From contig CAWEWZ010000007.1 in assembly GCA_963812885.1 (NCBI GenBank), positions 372,001 to 436,000 of the forward strand: a stretch of 64,000 nucleotides of DNA. Direction: 5' to 3'. This DNA is from Bog-756 sp963812885 (GTDB lineage: Bacteria; Actinomycetota; Acidimicrobiia; Acidimicrobiales; RAAP-2). Position 1 is the stretch's first letter, and the number at the start of each line of letters is the position of its first letter. Shown here in pieces: positions 55,166-63,269 of the stretch. The notes beneath the pieces were generated by a model. The model had not been told where the DNA came from, made no database searches, and was given only the letters and a program-made list of their open reading frames with translations. The position numbers and the translations under genes are program-made.

Positions 55166-56226
55166 CGCCACCGACCGTGACCGAGCCCACCGTGGTCGAT
55201 CCGCCTCCGAGGACGCGCAATCTCTCGCCCTGGTTCCAGGTGGTGAGCCGACTGATGGCCACCGACCAGGCCGATCCGCTGCCCGACGGCGACGCCGACG
55301 CCTTCGGCGCCTGGCGCGAGCGGTTCGTGACCCGGCTCGGGCGGATCCTCGGGCCGTGGCCCGAGCGGGTCCCCCTCGACCTCGAGGTCACCGAGGAGAC
55401 CGGGTGCGACGGCTACCTCCGGCGCCGGATCGTGTTCGACACCGAGGACACCATGTCGGTCCCCGCCTACCTGCTGGTACCGGAGGGCCGGACCGCGCCG
55501 GGCTCCGCCGTCCTCGCCGTCCACGGCCACGGCCCGGGCAAGTCCCTGGTGTGCGGCCTCGAGCCCGAGGGCGCCCCGGGCAGCGACTACGCCGCCGAGC
55601 TGGCCCGGCGCGGCCACGTGGTGCTGGCGCCCGACCTGCGCTGCTTCGGGGAGCGGGCCGACTGGAACCCGCCCGACCACTACGGCTGCGACACCAATCT
55701 GGTCCACCAGGTCATGGGGGGGTGGAATCCGCTGACCCAGAACCTCTGGGACCTGGCCCGCTGTCTCGACGTGCTCGAGGGGGAGCCCTTGGTCGACCCG
55801 GGACGCATCGGCATGGCCGGCTTCTCCTACGGGGCGACGGTCACCCTGTTCCTCGCCGCACTCGACGAACGGGTGCAGGCGGCCGTGGTCTGCGGCTACC
55901 TCTCGTCGTGGGGCGAGGCCCACAAGGTCCCGTGGAACATGTGTGGTTCGCAGGTCCTCTTCGGCATGCTCGGCCAGATGGAGCACGCCGACGTGGCCGC
56001 CCTGATCGCCCCGCGCTCCCTCCTGGCGGTGACCGGACGCGACGACCTGCTCTTCCCGGTGGCCGCCTTCGAGGAGTCGGTCGCCCGCCTCCGACCGGTC
56101 TACGAGCACTTCGACGCCGGCGACCGACTGGCCCAGGACATCTTCGACGGCGAGCACCAGTGGTTCGGGGCCCAGGCCTATCCCTTCCTCGACCGCTGGC
56201 TGGCCGACGGTTCAGCCGGCGGGTGA
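55162..56226 (+). CDS. Alpha/beta hydrolase (dienelactone hydrolase/acetyl esterase-like)
   Basis: Intact, 354 residues. SAVLAVHGHGPGKSLVCGLE is the first strand with the oxyanion region. RRGHVVLAPDLRCFGERADW follows. The nucleophile elbow is IGMAGFSYGATVTLFLAALD (G-x-S-x-G), the acid is in LLAVTGRDDLLFPVAAFEES and the His in DIFDGEHQWFGAQAYPFLDR. The layout matches acetyl-xylan-esterase-like or DLH-like hydrolases that act on esters or lactones. AAAGGA lies 9 bases before the ATG. It runs into the leftward NagB gene, overlapping its end by 15 bases. Confidence 0.85.
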   Translation: MTPPTVTEPTVVDPPPRTRNLSPWFQVVSRLMATDQADPLPDGDADAFGAWRERFVTRLGRILGPWPERVPLDLEVTEETGCDGYLRRRIVFDTEDTMSVPAYLLVPEGRTAPGSAVLAVHGHGPGKSLVCGLEPEGAPGSDYAAELARRGHVVLAPDLRCFGERADWNPPDHYGCDTNLVHQVMGGWNPLTQNLWDLARCLDVLEGEPLVDPGRIGMAGFSYGATVTLFLAALDERVQAAVVCGYLSSWGEAHKVPWNMCGSQVLFGMLGQMEHADVAALIAPRSLLAVTGRDDLLFPVAAFEESVARLRPVYEHFDAGDRLAQDIFDGEHQWFGAQAYPFLDRWLADGSAGG

Positions 56227-56991
56227 GAGGAGCCGACCCGAGTCGGCGTCGAGGAGGATGGTGGCGTGCGGCGTGCGCTGGAGGATCGACGCCGGACACG
56301 CAGTGGCCACCGGCCCCTCCAGTGCGGCCCGGACCGGCTCCGCCTTGCGGGCCTCGGGTACCACGGCCAGGACCGAGCCGGCCCGGAGGAGGGCGGGGAT
56401 GGTGACGGTGACGGCCAGGTCCGGCACCTCGGCGTCGCTGGCGAAGTGGCCTTCGTTCACCTGCTGGCGCCGGCAGTCCGGGTCGAGGGCCACCACCTTC
56501 ACGTCGAGCGGATCATCGAAATCGGCCACCGGCGGGTCGTTGAAGGCCAGGTGGCCGTTCTCGCCGATCCCGAGGCAGCAGAGGTCGAGGGGGTTCTCGC
56601 CGAGCAGTTCGGTGTAGCGGCGGCACTCGGCCTCGGGCGGTCCGAGCCCGTCGATGTAGTGGGCGGCACGCGGAGCGGTCGGTTCCACGATCCGCTGGCG
56701 GATCCAGCGCTGGAAGCTGGCCGGATGCTCGGGTCCGATGCCGACGTACTCGTCCATGTGGAAGACGACGACATCGGCCCAGGGCACACCGGGGGTCCGG
56801 GTCACCAGCTCGGCGATGAAGGCGAGCTGCGAATTCCCGGTGGCGAACATGGCGTTGGCCACCCCGTTGGTCTCCACCGCGGCGCGCAGCACGGCGGCGG
56901 CGTGGTCGGCCGCCGCCCGGGCCATGGCCGCGGTGTCGGGGAGCACCGACACCTCGGGCCCGTCCCGGCCTGCTGTTCCTGGCGCACCCAC
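56212..56991 (-). CDS. nagB: Glucosamine-6-phosphate deaminase family protein
   Basis: Intact, 259 residues from GTG at 56991 (GTG at 57000 possible). MFATGNSQLAFIAELV is the phosphate loop, WADVVVFHMDEYVGI holds the NagB catalytic Asp, LCCLGIGENGHLAFNDPP is the second active-site motif, and TVTIPALLRAGSVLAVVPEA follows. NagB converts glucosamine-6-phosphate to fructose-6-phosphate and ammonia. The HMDEY/GIGENGHLAFNDP pair favours NagB over 6-phosphogluconolactonase. TACAGT is exactly 7 bases before GTG 56991, supporting a leaderless start there. Together with the PIG-L deacetylase it could serve amino-sugar use. Confidence 0.83.
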   Translation of the reverse strand: MGAPGTAGRDGPEVSVLPDTAAMARAAADHAAAVLRAAVETNGVANAMFATGNSQLAFIAELVTRTPGVPWADVVVFHMDEYVGIGPEHPASFQRWIRQRIVEPTAPRAAHYIDGLGPPEAECRRYTELLGENPLDLCCLGIGENGHLAFNDPPVADFDDPLDVKVVALDPDCRRQQVNEGHFASDAEVPDLAVTVTIPALLRAGSVLAVVPEARKAEPVRAALEGPVATACPASILQRTPHATILLDADSGRLLSPAG

Positions 56992-56998
56992 GGTGGGC

Positions 56999-57004
56999 AC
57001 TGTA
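56999..57004 (-). promoter_or_regulatory. TACAGT -10 box of nagB
   Basis: The box lies 7 bases before the GTG at 56991. No Shine-Dalgarno site is present, so a leaderless transcript is likely. Confidence 0.45.
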
Positions 57005-57113
57005 GGGGACGCCGGGCCTGCGCGGTCGGAGGCTGGCGCGCTACGGTGCCTAGCGCCCGGCCGGTGACAGGACCGACCGGTGACCAGTTTCGACGACAGG
57101 GGAGGAGCCCGGC

Positions 57114-57611
57114 GTGGCAGAGGACATCCTGAGCACGATCATCGGCAAGCCGACCGGAACCACCGTGGTCACGGTGGAGCGCGGTCAGCTGGCGCTGTTC
57201 GCCGATGCCGTGAAGGAGAAGAGCCCGATCTACCGCGACGCGCGGGCCGCGGCCGGGGCCGGGCTGGCCGGCATCCCGGCCCCGCCCACCTACCCCTTCG
57301 TGATGGAGCACTTCGGGGCCTACCCCGAGCTCCAGCCGGACGACGGCCCCACCGGCAATCCCATGGCCGAGGTGCTCGGTCCGCTCATGGCCAACGGCGG
57401 CCTGATCCTCCACGGGGAACAGGAGTTCACCTACCACCGGCCCGTGCTGGCCGGTGATGTGCTGGTCGGGGAGGGGAAGGTCGCCGACGCCTACCGCAAG
57501 GAGTCCAAGGGCAAGACCATGACCTTCGTGGTGGTGGAGACGGCGTGGCGCGAGCAGGCCACCGGTGATCCCGTGTGCACGTCGCGCATGAACATCATCC
57601 ACCGCATTTGA
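57114..57611 (+). CDS. MaoC-like hot-dog dehydratase (FAS1-like N-terminal domain type)
   Basis: Intact, 165 residues. STIIGKPTGTTVVTVERGQL at the start, YRDARAAAGAGLAGIPAPPT and LHGEQEFTYHRPVLAGDVLV are the conserved blocks of the FAS1-like dehydratase/MaoC_dehydrat_N domain. On its own this half lacks the catalytic Asp/His hydratase motif and usually pairs with a MaoC partner, here probably the 142-residue MaoC at 60974. In steroid degraders such heterodimers (ChsH1/ChsH2-like) hydrate side-chain enoyl-CoA. GGAGGAG precedes the GTG start; the stop overlaps the hydratase ATG by one base. Confidence 0.8.
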   Translation: MAEDILSTIIGKPTGTTVVTVERGQLALFADAVKEKSPIYRDARAAAGAGLAGIPAPPTYPFVMEHFGAYPELQPDDGPTGNPMAEVLGPLMANGGLILHGEQEFTYHRPVLAGDVLVGEGKVADAYRKESKGKTMTFVVVETAWREQATGDPVCTSRMNIIHRI

Positions 57612-58447
57612 TGGCCGAGGGGACGGAGGCGGCGACGGGGGATCCGGTCGGGTACCGCCTCGAGGACGGCGTGGCCTGGATCACCCTCAACCGACCCGAG
57701 GCCGGCAACGCCATCACCGCGGTCATGCGGGATCGGATCATCGGGTGGCTCGAGGATGCGTCCGTCGACCTGGCCGTCCGGGTGGTGGTCCTCACCGGGG
57801 CGGGGGAGAAGGGCTTCTGCACCGGCGCCGACCTGCGGGCCCAGGAGCGCGGCCCGGCCCGGCCGCCCGGCGCGCCGGACCGGCCGGTGGGGGATGCCGC
57901 CCGGATGATCCGCAACGGCTGGCAGCGCCTGATCGGGGCCGTGCTCGACTGCGAGAAGCCGGTCATCGCCGCCGTCAACGCCACCGCCGCCGGTGGCGGC
58001 ATGCACCTGGCCCTGGCCTGCGACCTGGTGATCGCCGCCGAGGAGTCCAAGTTCATCGCCGTGTTCGTCCGGCGGGGCATCGCCCCCGACGCCGGCGGCG
58101 CCTATCTGCTGCCCCGCCTGATCGGGCCCCAGAAGGCCAAGGAGCTCTTCTTCTTCGGCGACGACGTCCCGGCCGCCGAGGCCGAGCGTCTGGGCCTGGT
58201 CAACCGGGTGGTGCCCCGTGACCAGCTCCTGGCCGAGGCCGGGGCCTGGGCCGCCCGGCTGGCGGCCGGCCCGACCAAGGCGATCGGGGCGGCCAAGTAC
58301 CTCACCAACCGGTCCCTCGAGTCGGACCGGGCCGGGGCCCTGTGGGACGAGTCCGTCGCCCAGGAGCTGGTCACCGGCACCGAGGACTGCCGAGAGGGCT
58401 TGGCCGCCTTCGCCGAGCGTCGGACGCCGGTGTTCAAGGGCTGGTAG
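57611..58447 (+). CDS. Enoyl-CoA hydratase/isomerase
   Basis: Intact, 278 residues. VAWITLNRPEAGNAITAVMR, the oxyanion-hole segment VLTGAGEKGFCTGADLRAQE, AAVNATAAGGGMHLALACDL and FVRRGIAPDAGGAYLLPRLI. The second catalytic Glu of classical hydratases is replaced in the region by Asp (IAPDAGGAY), which is common in isomerase or specialised members. The start ATG overlaps the MaoC-like stop (TGATG). It belongs to the acyl-CoA module with the flanking MaoC-like genes. Confidence 0.87.
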   Translation: MAEGTEAATGDPVGYRLEDGVAWITLNRPEAGNAITAVMRDRIIGWLEDASVDLAVRVVVLTGAGEKGFCTGADLRAQERGPARPPGAPDRPVGDAARMIRNGWQRLIGAVLDCEKPVIAAVNATAAGGGMHLALACDLVIAAEESKFIAVFVRRGIAPDAGGAYLLPRLIGPQKAKELFFFGDDVPAAEAERLGLVNRVVPRDQLLAEAGAWAARLAAGPTKAIGAAKYLTNRSLESDRAGALWDESVAQELVTGTEDCREGLAAFAERRTPVFKGW

Positions 58448-58457
58448 CGACCCACCA

Positions 58458-58479
58458 TGACTAGAACCGGTTCTCGTCA
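58458..58479 (+). promoter_or_regulatory. 22-bp near-perfect palindrome (KstR-like core AGAACCGGTTCT)
   Basis: The perfect 12-bp core AGAACCGGTTCT (58463-58474) is flanked one base out on each side by TGAC (58458-58461) and GTCA (58476-58479), giving 20 of 22 symmetric positions. It lies upstream of the double acyl-CoA dehydrogenase gene. The core resembles operators of the mycobacterial cholesterol regulator KstR, as I recall them. Confidence 0.6.
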
Positions 58480-58495
58480 GCCGGAGCCGGGATGC

Positions 58496-58598
58496 TAGAA
58501 AGTGGGCCGTGAGCTCGACAGGGTTGGCCCCGTTCGAACGTTCCCGCCCGTCGGAACCGGTCGCGCCCGGGCCTGCCCGGCCGCCCGCAGGAGCCTGA
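58496..58598 (+). promoter_or_regulatory. Possible leaderless upstream ORF (29 codons) before the double dehydrogenase
   Basis: TAGAAA (58496-58501), 7 bases, then a GTG-started ORF (58509-58598, VSSTGLAPFERSRPSEPVAP and 9 more residues) ending 3 bases before the main GTG. It contains the GGAG used by the main gene. The -10 match is imperfect. Confidence 0.3.
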
Positions 58599-58601
58599 GC
58601 G

Positions 58602-60881
58602 GTGGCCATCGGGATCCGTGACGAGCACGACGAGCTCCGGCTCTCGGTCAAGCGCTGGATCGAGTCGCGCTGCCCCCCGGAGGTGACCAGGGCCGCGCTC
58701 GATGCCGAGGCTGACCGGCTCCCCGACTTCTGGGCCGACCTCGGAGCCCAGGGCACGCTGGGCATCCATCTGCCCGAGGAGTTCGGGGGCCAGGGGGCCG
58801 GGATGACCGAGCTGGCCGTGGTGGCCGAGGAGCTGGGCCGGGCCGCGGCACCCGGACCCTGGGCGGGCACGGCGGTCGTCGGCGCCGTGGTGGCCGAGTG
58901 GGGCAGCCCGACCCAGGCCAAAGAGCTCCTCCCCGTGCTGGCCGACGGCACCCTGCCCGCCTCGCTGGTCGTCCCCGCCGCGGGACCGGACGGTTCGGCC
59001 GTCCCCCGGGTGGGCCTGACCGGTCGCTCCGGTGACGACGGCCTCACCGTCGACGGCACCATCGGCCCGATTCCCAACGGTGGCGTGGTGGGCGCGGTCC
59101 TGGCTCCGGTGGAGGTGGACGGCGAGGTCCGCTGGGTCCTGCTCGACCGGGAGGAGTCGGTCCGGGTCGAGTCCCGGACCAGCTTCGATCCGTCACGGCG
59201 ATCGGCCGACTGGGTGGTCGACGGCACGGTGGTGCCGCCCGAGCGCCTGCTCGAGGGCGCCACCGCCGAAGGCATCCGTGAGCTCGCCCTGCTGGTGGCC
59301 TCGGCCGAGGCGGTGGGCGGGGCCCGCTGGTGCCTGGACACCGCGGCCGAGCACGCCCGGACCCGTCACCAGTTCGGCCGGCCCATCGGCCAGTTCCAGG
59401 GGGTCAAGCACCGCCTGGCCGACATGCTGGTCATGGTGGAGCAGGGGGTGGCAGCCACCTGGGACGCGGCCCTGAGCCTCGACGCCGGGCCGATGGGTGA
59501 CCGCCAACCCGGTGGGGAAGGGGAGACCGCCGATGCCGGGGCCCAGACCCGACTGGCGGTGGCGTTGGCCGCCGGTCTGGCCCTGGACGGCTACGTCGAG
59601 GCGGCGAAGGGGGCCATCCAGGTCCTCGGGGGGATGGGCTTCACCTGGGAACACGACGCCCACATCCACCTGCGCCGGGCCACCACCCTCCGCCAGCTGG
59701 TGGGGGGCACGGCGCCGTTGCGGGCGGAGTCGGCCAGGCTGGCCCTGGCCGGCCGGCGGCGCACGGTGACCGTCGAGCTCCCGCCCGAGGCGGAGGTGCT
59801 CCGGGCCGAGCTGGCCGATGTGGTCGCCGCCATCGCCGCCATCGAGGATCCCCTCGAGCAGCGCCGGGCCCTGGCCGACCAGGGTCTGCTGTCCCCGCAC
59901 TGGCCCGCACCCTGGGGGCGGGACGCCGGTGCCGTCGAACAGCTGGTCATCGACCAGGTCTGTGCCCAGGCCGGACTGCGCCGACCGAACCTGGCCGTGG
60001 CTGCCTGGGCCCTGCCCACCATCATGGCCCACGGGACCCCGGAGCAGACCGAGCGGTGGGTGGGCCCGACCCTCCGCGGCGAGCTGCTCTGGTGCCAGCT
60101 GTTCAGCGAACCCGGGGCCGGTTCGGACCTGGCCGCGCTCACCACCCGGGCCACCCGGGTCGACGGGGGCTGGGTCCTCGACGGCCAGAAGGTATGGACG
60201 TCGGTGGCGGCCCGCGCCGACATGGGGATCTGCCTGGCCCGCACCAACCCCGACGTCCCCAAGCACCGGGGCATCACCTACTTCCTGGTGGACATGAAAT
60301 CGGCCGGAATCGAGGTGCGGCCGCTGCGGGAGATCACCGGCGCGGCACTGTTCAACGAGGTCTTCCTCGACCGGTGTTTCGTGCCCGACGACCGCGTGGT
60401 GGGCGAGGTCGACGGCGGGTGGCGCCTGGCCCGCACGACACTGGCCAACGAGCGGGTCTCACTTTCGTCCGACACGGCCTTCGGCGGCGCCCTCGAAGGG
60501 GTGCTGGCCAGGATGGCCGCCCACCCCGAGCGCCAGGACCCGGTCACGCTCGATCGCCTCGGCCACCTGCTGGCCGAGGCCCAGTCCCTCGCCCAGCTCG
60601 GTGTCCGGGCCACCTTGCGGTCGCTCGGCGGGCTCCAGCCCGGATCCGAGTCCAGCCTCCGCAAACTGCTCGGCGCCGAGTTCGAGCAGCGGGTCCACGA
60701 GTTCGGTCTCGACATCTGCGGACCCGACGGCGCCGTCACCGAGGGCGAGCCGGCCGTGTCGGCGCACGGGGTCCTGCAGAGCAAGTGCCTGACCATCGCC
60801 GGGGGCACCAGCGAGGTGCAGCGCAACGTGATCGGCGAGCGGCTGCTCGGACTCCCTCGCGATCCGGAGCCGGGCCGGTGA
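58602..60881 (+). CDS. Double-domain acyl-CoA dehydrogenase (FadE34-like)
   Basis: Intact, 759 residues: two acyl-CoA dehydrogenase units in one chain. Unit 1 (about 1-385): GIRDEHDELRLSVKRWIESR, GIHLPEEFGGQGAGMTELAV, ARTRHQFGRPIGQFQGVKHR, QVLGGMGFTWEHDAHIHLRR. Unit 2 (about 390-759): LLSPHWPAPWGRDAGAVEQL, CQLFSEPGAGSDLAALTTRA, WVLDGQKVWTSVAARADMGI, IAGGTSEVQRNVIGERLLGL. Each half keeps different parts of the FAD site, as in mycobacterial alpha2beta2 enzymes and their fused form FadE34, which dehydrogenates a steroid side-chain CoA. GGAG lies 8 bases before the GTG. The palindromic operator upstream suggests repression lifted by pathway intermediates. Confidence 0.9.
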   Translation: MAIGIRDEHDELRLSVKRWIESRCPPEVTRAALDAEADRLPDFWADLGAQGTLGIHLPEEFGGQGAGMTELAVVAEELGRAAAPGPWAGTAVVGAVVAEWGSPTQAKELLPVLADGTLPASLVVPAAGPDGSAVPRVGLTGRSGDDGLTVDGTIGPIPNGGVVGAVLAPVEVDGEVRWVLLDREESVRVESRTSFDPSRRSADWVVDGTVVPPERLLEGATAEGIRELALLVASAEAVGGARWCLDTAAEHARTRHQFGRPIGQFQGVKHRLADMLVMVEQGVAATWDAALSLDAGPMGDRQPGGEGETADAGAQTRLAVALAAGLALDGYVEAAKGAIQVLGGMGFTWEHDAHIHLRRATTLRQLVGGTAPLRAESARLALAGRRRTVTVELPPEAEVLRAELADVVAAIAAIEDPLEQRRALADQGLLSPHWPAPWGRDAGAVEQLVIDQVCAQAGLRRPNLAVAAWALPTIMAHGTPEQTERWVGPTLRGELLWCQLFSEPGAGSDLAALTTRATRVDGGWVLDGQKVWTSVAARADMGICLARTNPDVPKHRGITYFLVDMKSAGIEVRPLREITGAALFNEVFLDRCFVPDDRVVGEVDGGWRLARTTLANERVSLSSDTAFGGALEGVLARMAAHPERQDPVTLDRLGHLLAEAQSLAQLGVRATLRSLGGLQPGSESSLRKLLGAEFEQRVHEFGLDICGPDGAVTEGEPAVSAHGVLQSKCLTIAGGTSEVQRNVIGERLLGLPRDPEPGR

Positions 60882-60973
60882 TTGTGGCAGTGTTGGGAGT
60901 CCAGTGGTGGTCAGGGTGGTGGCCCCGGTCGGGGGACCGCAGTCAGTGGAGCGAACGGATGGAGGTCGGAGCG

Positions 60974-61402
60974 ATGGCTGACGTGTTGTACTTCGAGGAC
61001 GTGAGCGAGGGGGACGAAGCGCCGGTGCGCTCCCACGTGCTCGATCGGACCGACCTGGTGGCCTATGCCGGAGCCTCCGGCGACTTCAACCCGATGCACC
61101 ACGACGAGGTCAAGGCCAAGGCGGCCGGGCAGCCCAGCGTGTTCGGCCACGGGATGTTCTCGATGGGGTTCCTCGGGTCGGCCATCACCGACTACGTGGG
61201 CGTGGGCAACGTCCGTCGCTACCAGGTCAGGTTCGCCAAGCAGACCTGGCCCGACGAGAAGCTGTCCACCAGGATCGTGGTCACCGGCAAGCGCGACGAA
61301 GGAGGCGATCACCTGGTCGATCTCGACGTCCGCCTGCTCAACGGCGACGGCGAGGAGAAGGTGGTCGGTCTGGCCACCGCGGTGGTCCCGAGTCGCCCCT
61401 GA
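60974..61402 (+). CDS. MaoC family dehydratase
   Basis: Intact, 142 residues of the hot-dog hydratase 2 fold. VAYAGASGDFNPMHHDEVKA contains the catalytic Asp/His pair (D-x-N-P-x-H), FGHGMFSMGFLGSAITDYVG is the following helix, and VRRYQVRFAKQTWPDEKLST the next strand. It hydrates enoyl-CoA to 3-hydroxyacyl-CoA, probably as the catalytic partner of the MaoC-like protein at 57114. GGAGG is 8 bases before the ATG; an in-frame ATG at 60959 is possible. It follows the double dehydrogenase after 92 bases. Confidence 0.88.
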   Translation: MADVLYFEDVSEGDEAPVRSHVLDRTDLVAYAGASGDFNPMHHDEVKAKAAGQPSVFGHGMFSMGFLGSAITDYVGVGNVRRYQVRFAKQTWPDEKLSTRIVVTGKRDEGGDHLVDLDVRLLNGDGEEKVVGLATAVVPSRP

Positions 61403-61411
61403 CCGAGCCGG

Positions 61412-63173
61412 CTACGGCAGTCGTCCCGGGAAGTCGATCTCGGCCGGGTCGACTGCCCGGGCGGGGATCACCGCATCGAACAGTCCCGCATCCGCCACCC
61501 GGTAGGGAATGCCGAGGTGATCGAGTTGGGCCGTGAACGAACGCTCCGGTAGCCCCTGGGGGCCGTTCACGTCCGGCCCGAACTGGGCCAGGGCGGTCTT
61601 CAGATGCGACGCCGGGACGAAGAGCCACGCCGTCCCACGGGCCCGCCCGACCTGGCGGTCGAGCTGCGCCCACCGATCGGGGTCGGCCCCGGCGACGGTG
61701 AACCCGAGCGTTCCGTGGCTCAGGAAGTCGAGCTTGTAGGCCACCCAGTAGTCGGCATAGCCGGTCCGGATGCCCTTGGCCTCGAGGTCCCCGATCGACG
61801 TGTTCGACGGATGCTCGGGATTCCCCCAGCCTCGGGCGAATGACGTGGGGCCGATGTCGTAGACCCAATGGAAGCCGGCCACGGTGAGGGCCAGCGAACC
61901 GAGGACGATGCCGGAGGCGACGACACGAGCGACCGAGGTGCCGTCGTGCCGGGAGTGCGACCGGGCCCGTCGACGGGCGATGCGGGCCCCTGCCTCCTCC
62001 GCCCCGACGGCCATGGCCAGGGCCAGCAGCGGGGACACGTAGACCAGATAGCGACCGTCCTGCCACGACCAGGTGCCGGGCTGGGCGGCGACCAGGAACG
62101 GGAAGGCAGCCAGGGCCCCGGCGATGGCCAGCGCCCGTCCTCCCCGCCCGGCGCAGAGGAGGACGACGGCGACGACCCCTCCCAGCACGACGACGAAGAG
62201 GAGGATCTGCAGGGTCTGGTGGACGGCGGAGATGCCCGAGCCGCCCCAGATGCCCGCACCGGTGATGACCTTCCGCAGCCCCAGCTCGAGGGGCAGCCCG
62301 GACTCGAAGAACGTGCGCAGCCGGCTGCCATAGCCGTGATTGAGGGGAGATGCAGATCCTTGGAAGGCACTGGCCCGGAGCGAGGCAAACCCCGACTGCA
62401 CGTTCGCCCAGATCCAGGGGAGGGCGCCGACGCCGAAGGCGACCACGGCGACACCGAGTCGACGGAGCCACCAGGCCCACCCTTCGAGCTTCCTGCGCCA
62501 CCACCGCCCCGACGACGATCAGACCCACCGGGACAGCGAAGTAGACGATCTCGGGGAGCGACCACCATCCGAGACCGGAGACGACACCGAGGCCGATGAA
62601 GTCCCGATACCGGGGACTGCCGTCCAGGATGCGGAGGGCGAACAACAGCGCGCCCAGTCCACAGGCCATGGTGACGCCTCGGGACCCGCCCTCATTGATC
62701 GACTGGTACACGACGGCCAAAGGCGCCGCCCAGGCGATCGCCCCGGCCAACGCGGCGAGCCGGCGGTCAGCGACCAGCCGCTCCGCGATCCGCCAGACGA
62801 GGATGGCGCTGAGTGCCGACAGGAGGACGGGAGTCAACCCGAGGGTGAAGCCACTCTGTCCGGCGACGGCGAAGACGGCGGCGACCACGTAGGGCTCGAC
62901 ACCGGCGTAGGACTGGCCCCAGAAGAAAGCCGAGAAGTGGCCGTGCAGGAACTGACGGGCCATCAATCCGGCGACGGCTTCGTCGGAGGTGATCGGACGG
63001 TGGAACAGCCACCAGGCGCGGAGGCCGCAGCCCGTGATCAGGGCCAGCCCGAAGGACACCGAGGTGAGCGCAGCAACGACCGTCGAGAATCGCCACCCGG
63101 TACCAGCCGGCGCTTGGTCGCTGATCTCGGACCGGGAGCGTGGCCCGTCCACGAGGGCCTCGGATCCCGGCAT
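61412..63173 (-). CDS. Polytopic membrane protein, PMT/GT39-like, frameshifted
   Basis: About 586 residues with ten or more membrane segments, for example VVAALTSVSFGLALITGCGL, YVVAAVFAVAGQSGFTLGLT, VLLSALSAILVWRIAERLVA, LLFVVVLGGVVAVVLLCAG and VARVVASGIVLGSLALTVAG. The first loop RPITSDEAVAGLMARQFLHG has the acidic DE pair typical of GT-C glycosyltransferases of the PMT/ArnT type. One extra base near 62488 breaks the frame before RKLEGWAWWLRRLGVAVVAF. A soluble C-terminal domain (FLSHGTLGFTVAGADPDRWA) faces the exterior. It may glycosylate lipids or proteins. The start follows directly on a mini-ORF stop (TAGATG). Confidence 0.7.
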
Positions 63174-63228
63174 CTACCGGTGCACCGCCAACGCCGCCCG
63201 GACCGGTGCCGCCATGGTCGAGAGCTTA
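63174..63228 (-). promoter_or_regulatory. Leaderless mini-ORF MAAPVRAALAVHR before the membrane protein gene
   Basis: TAAGCT (63228-63223), 7 bases, then a 13-codon ORF (63215-63174) whose TAG is directly followed by the ATG of the membrane protein (TAGATG). Confidence 0.45.
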
Positions 63229-63269
63229 GGCATCCGGCCCCATGGGCCACCGGCCCGGGACGAGGAGAT

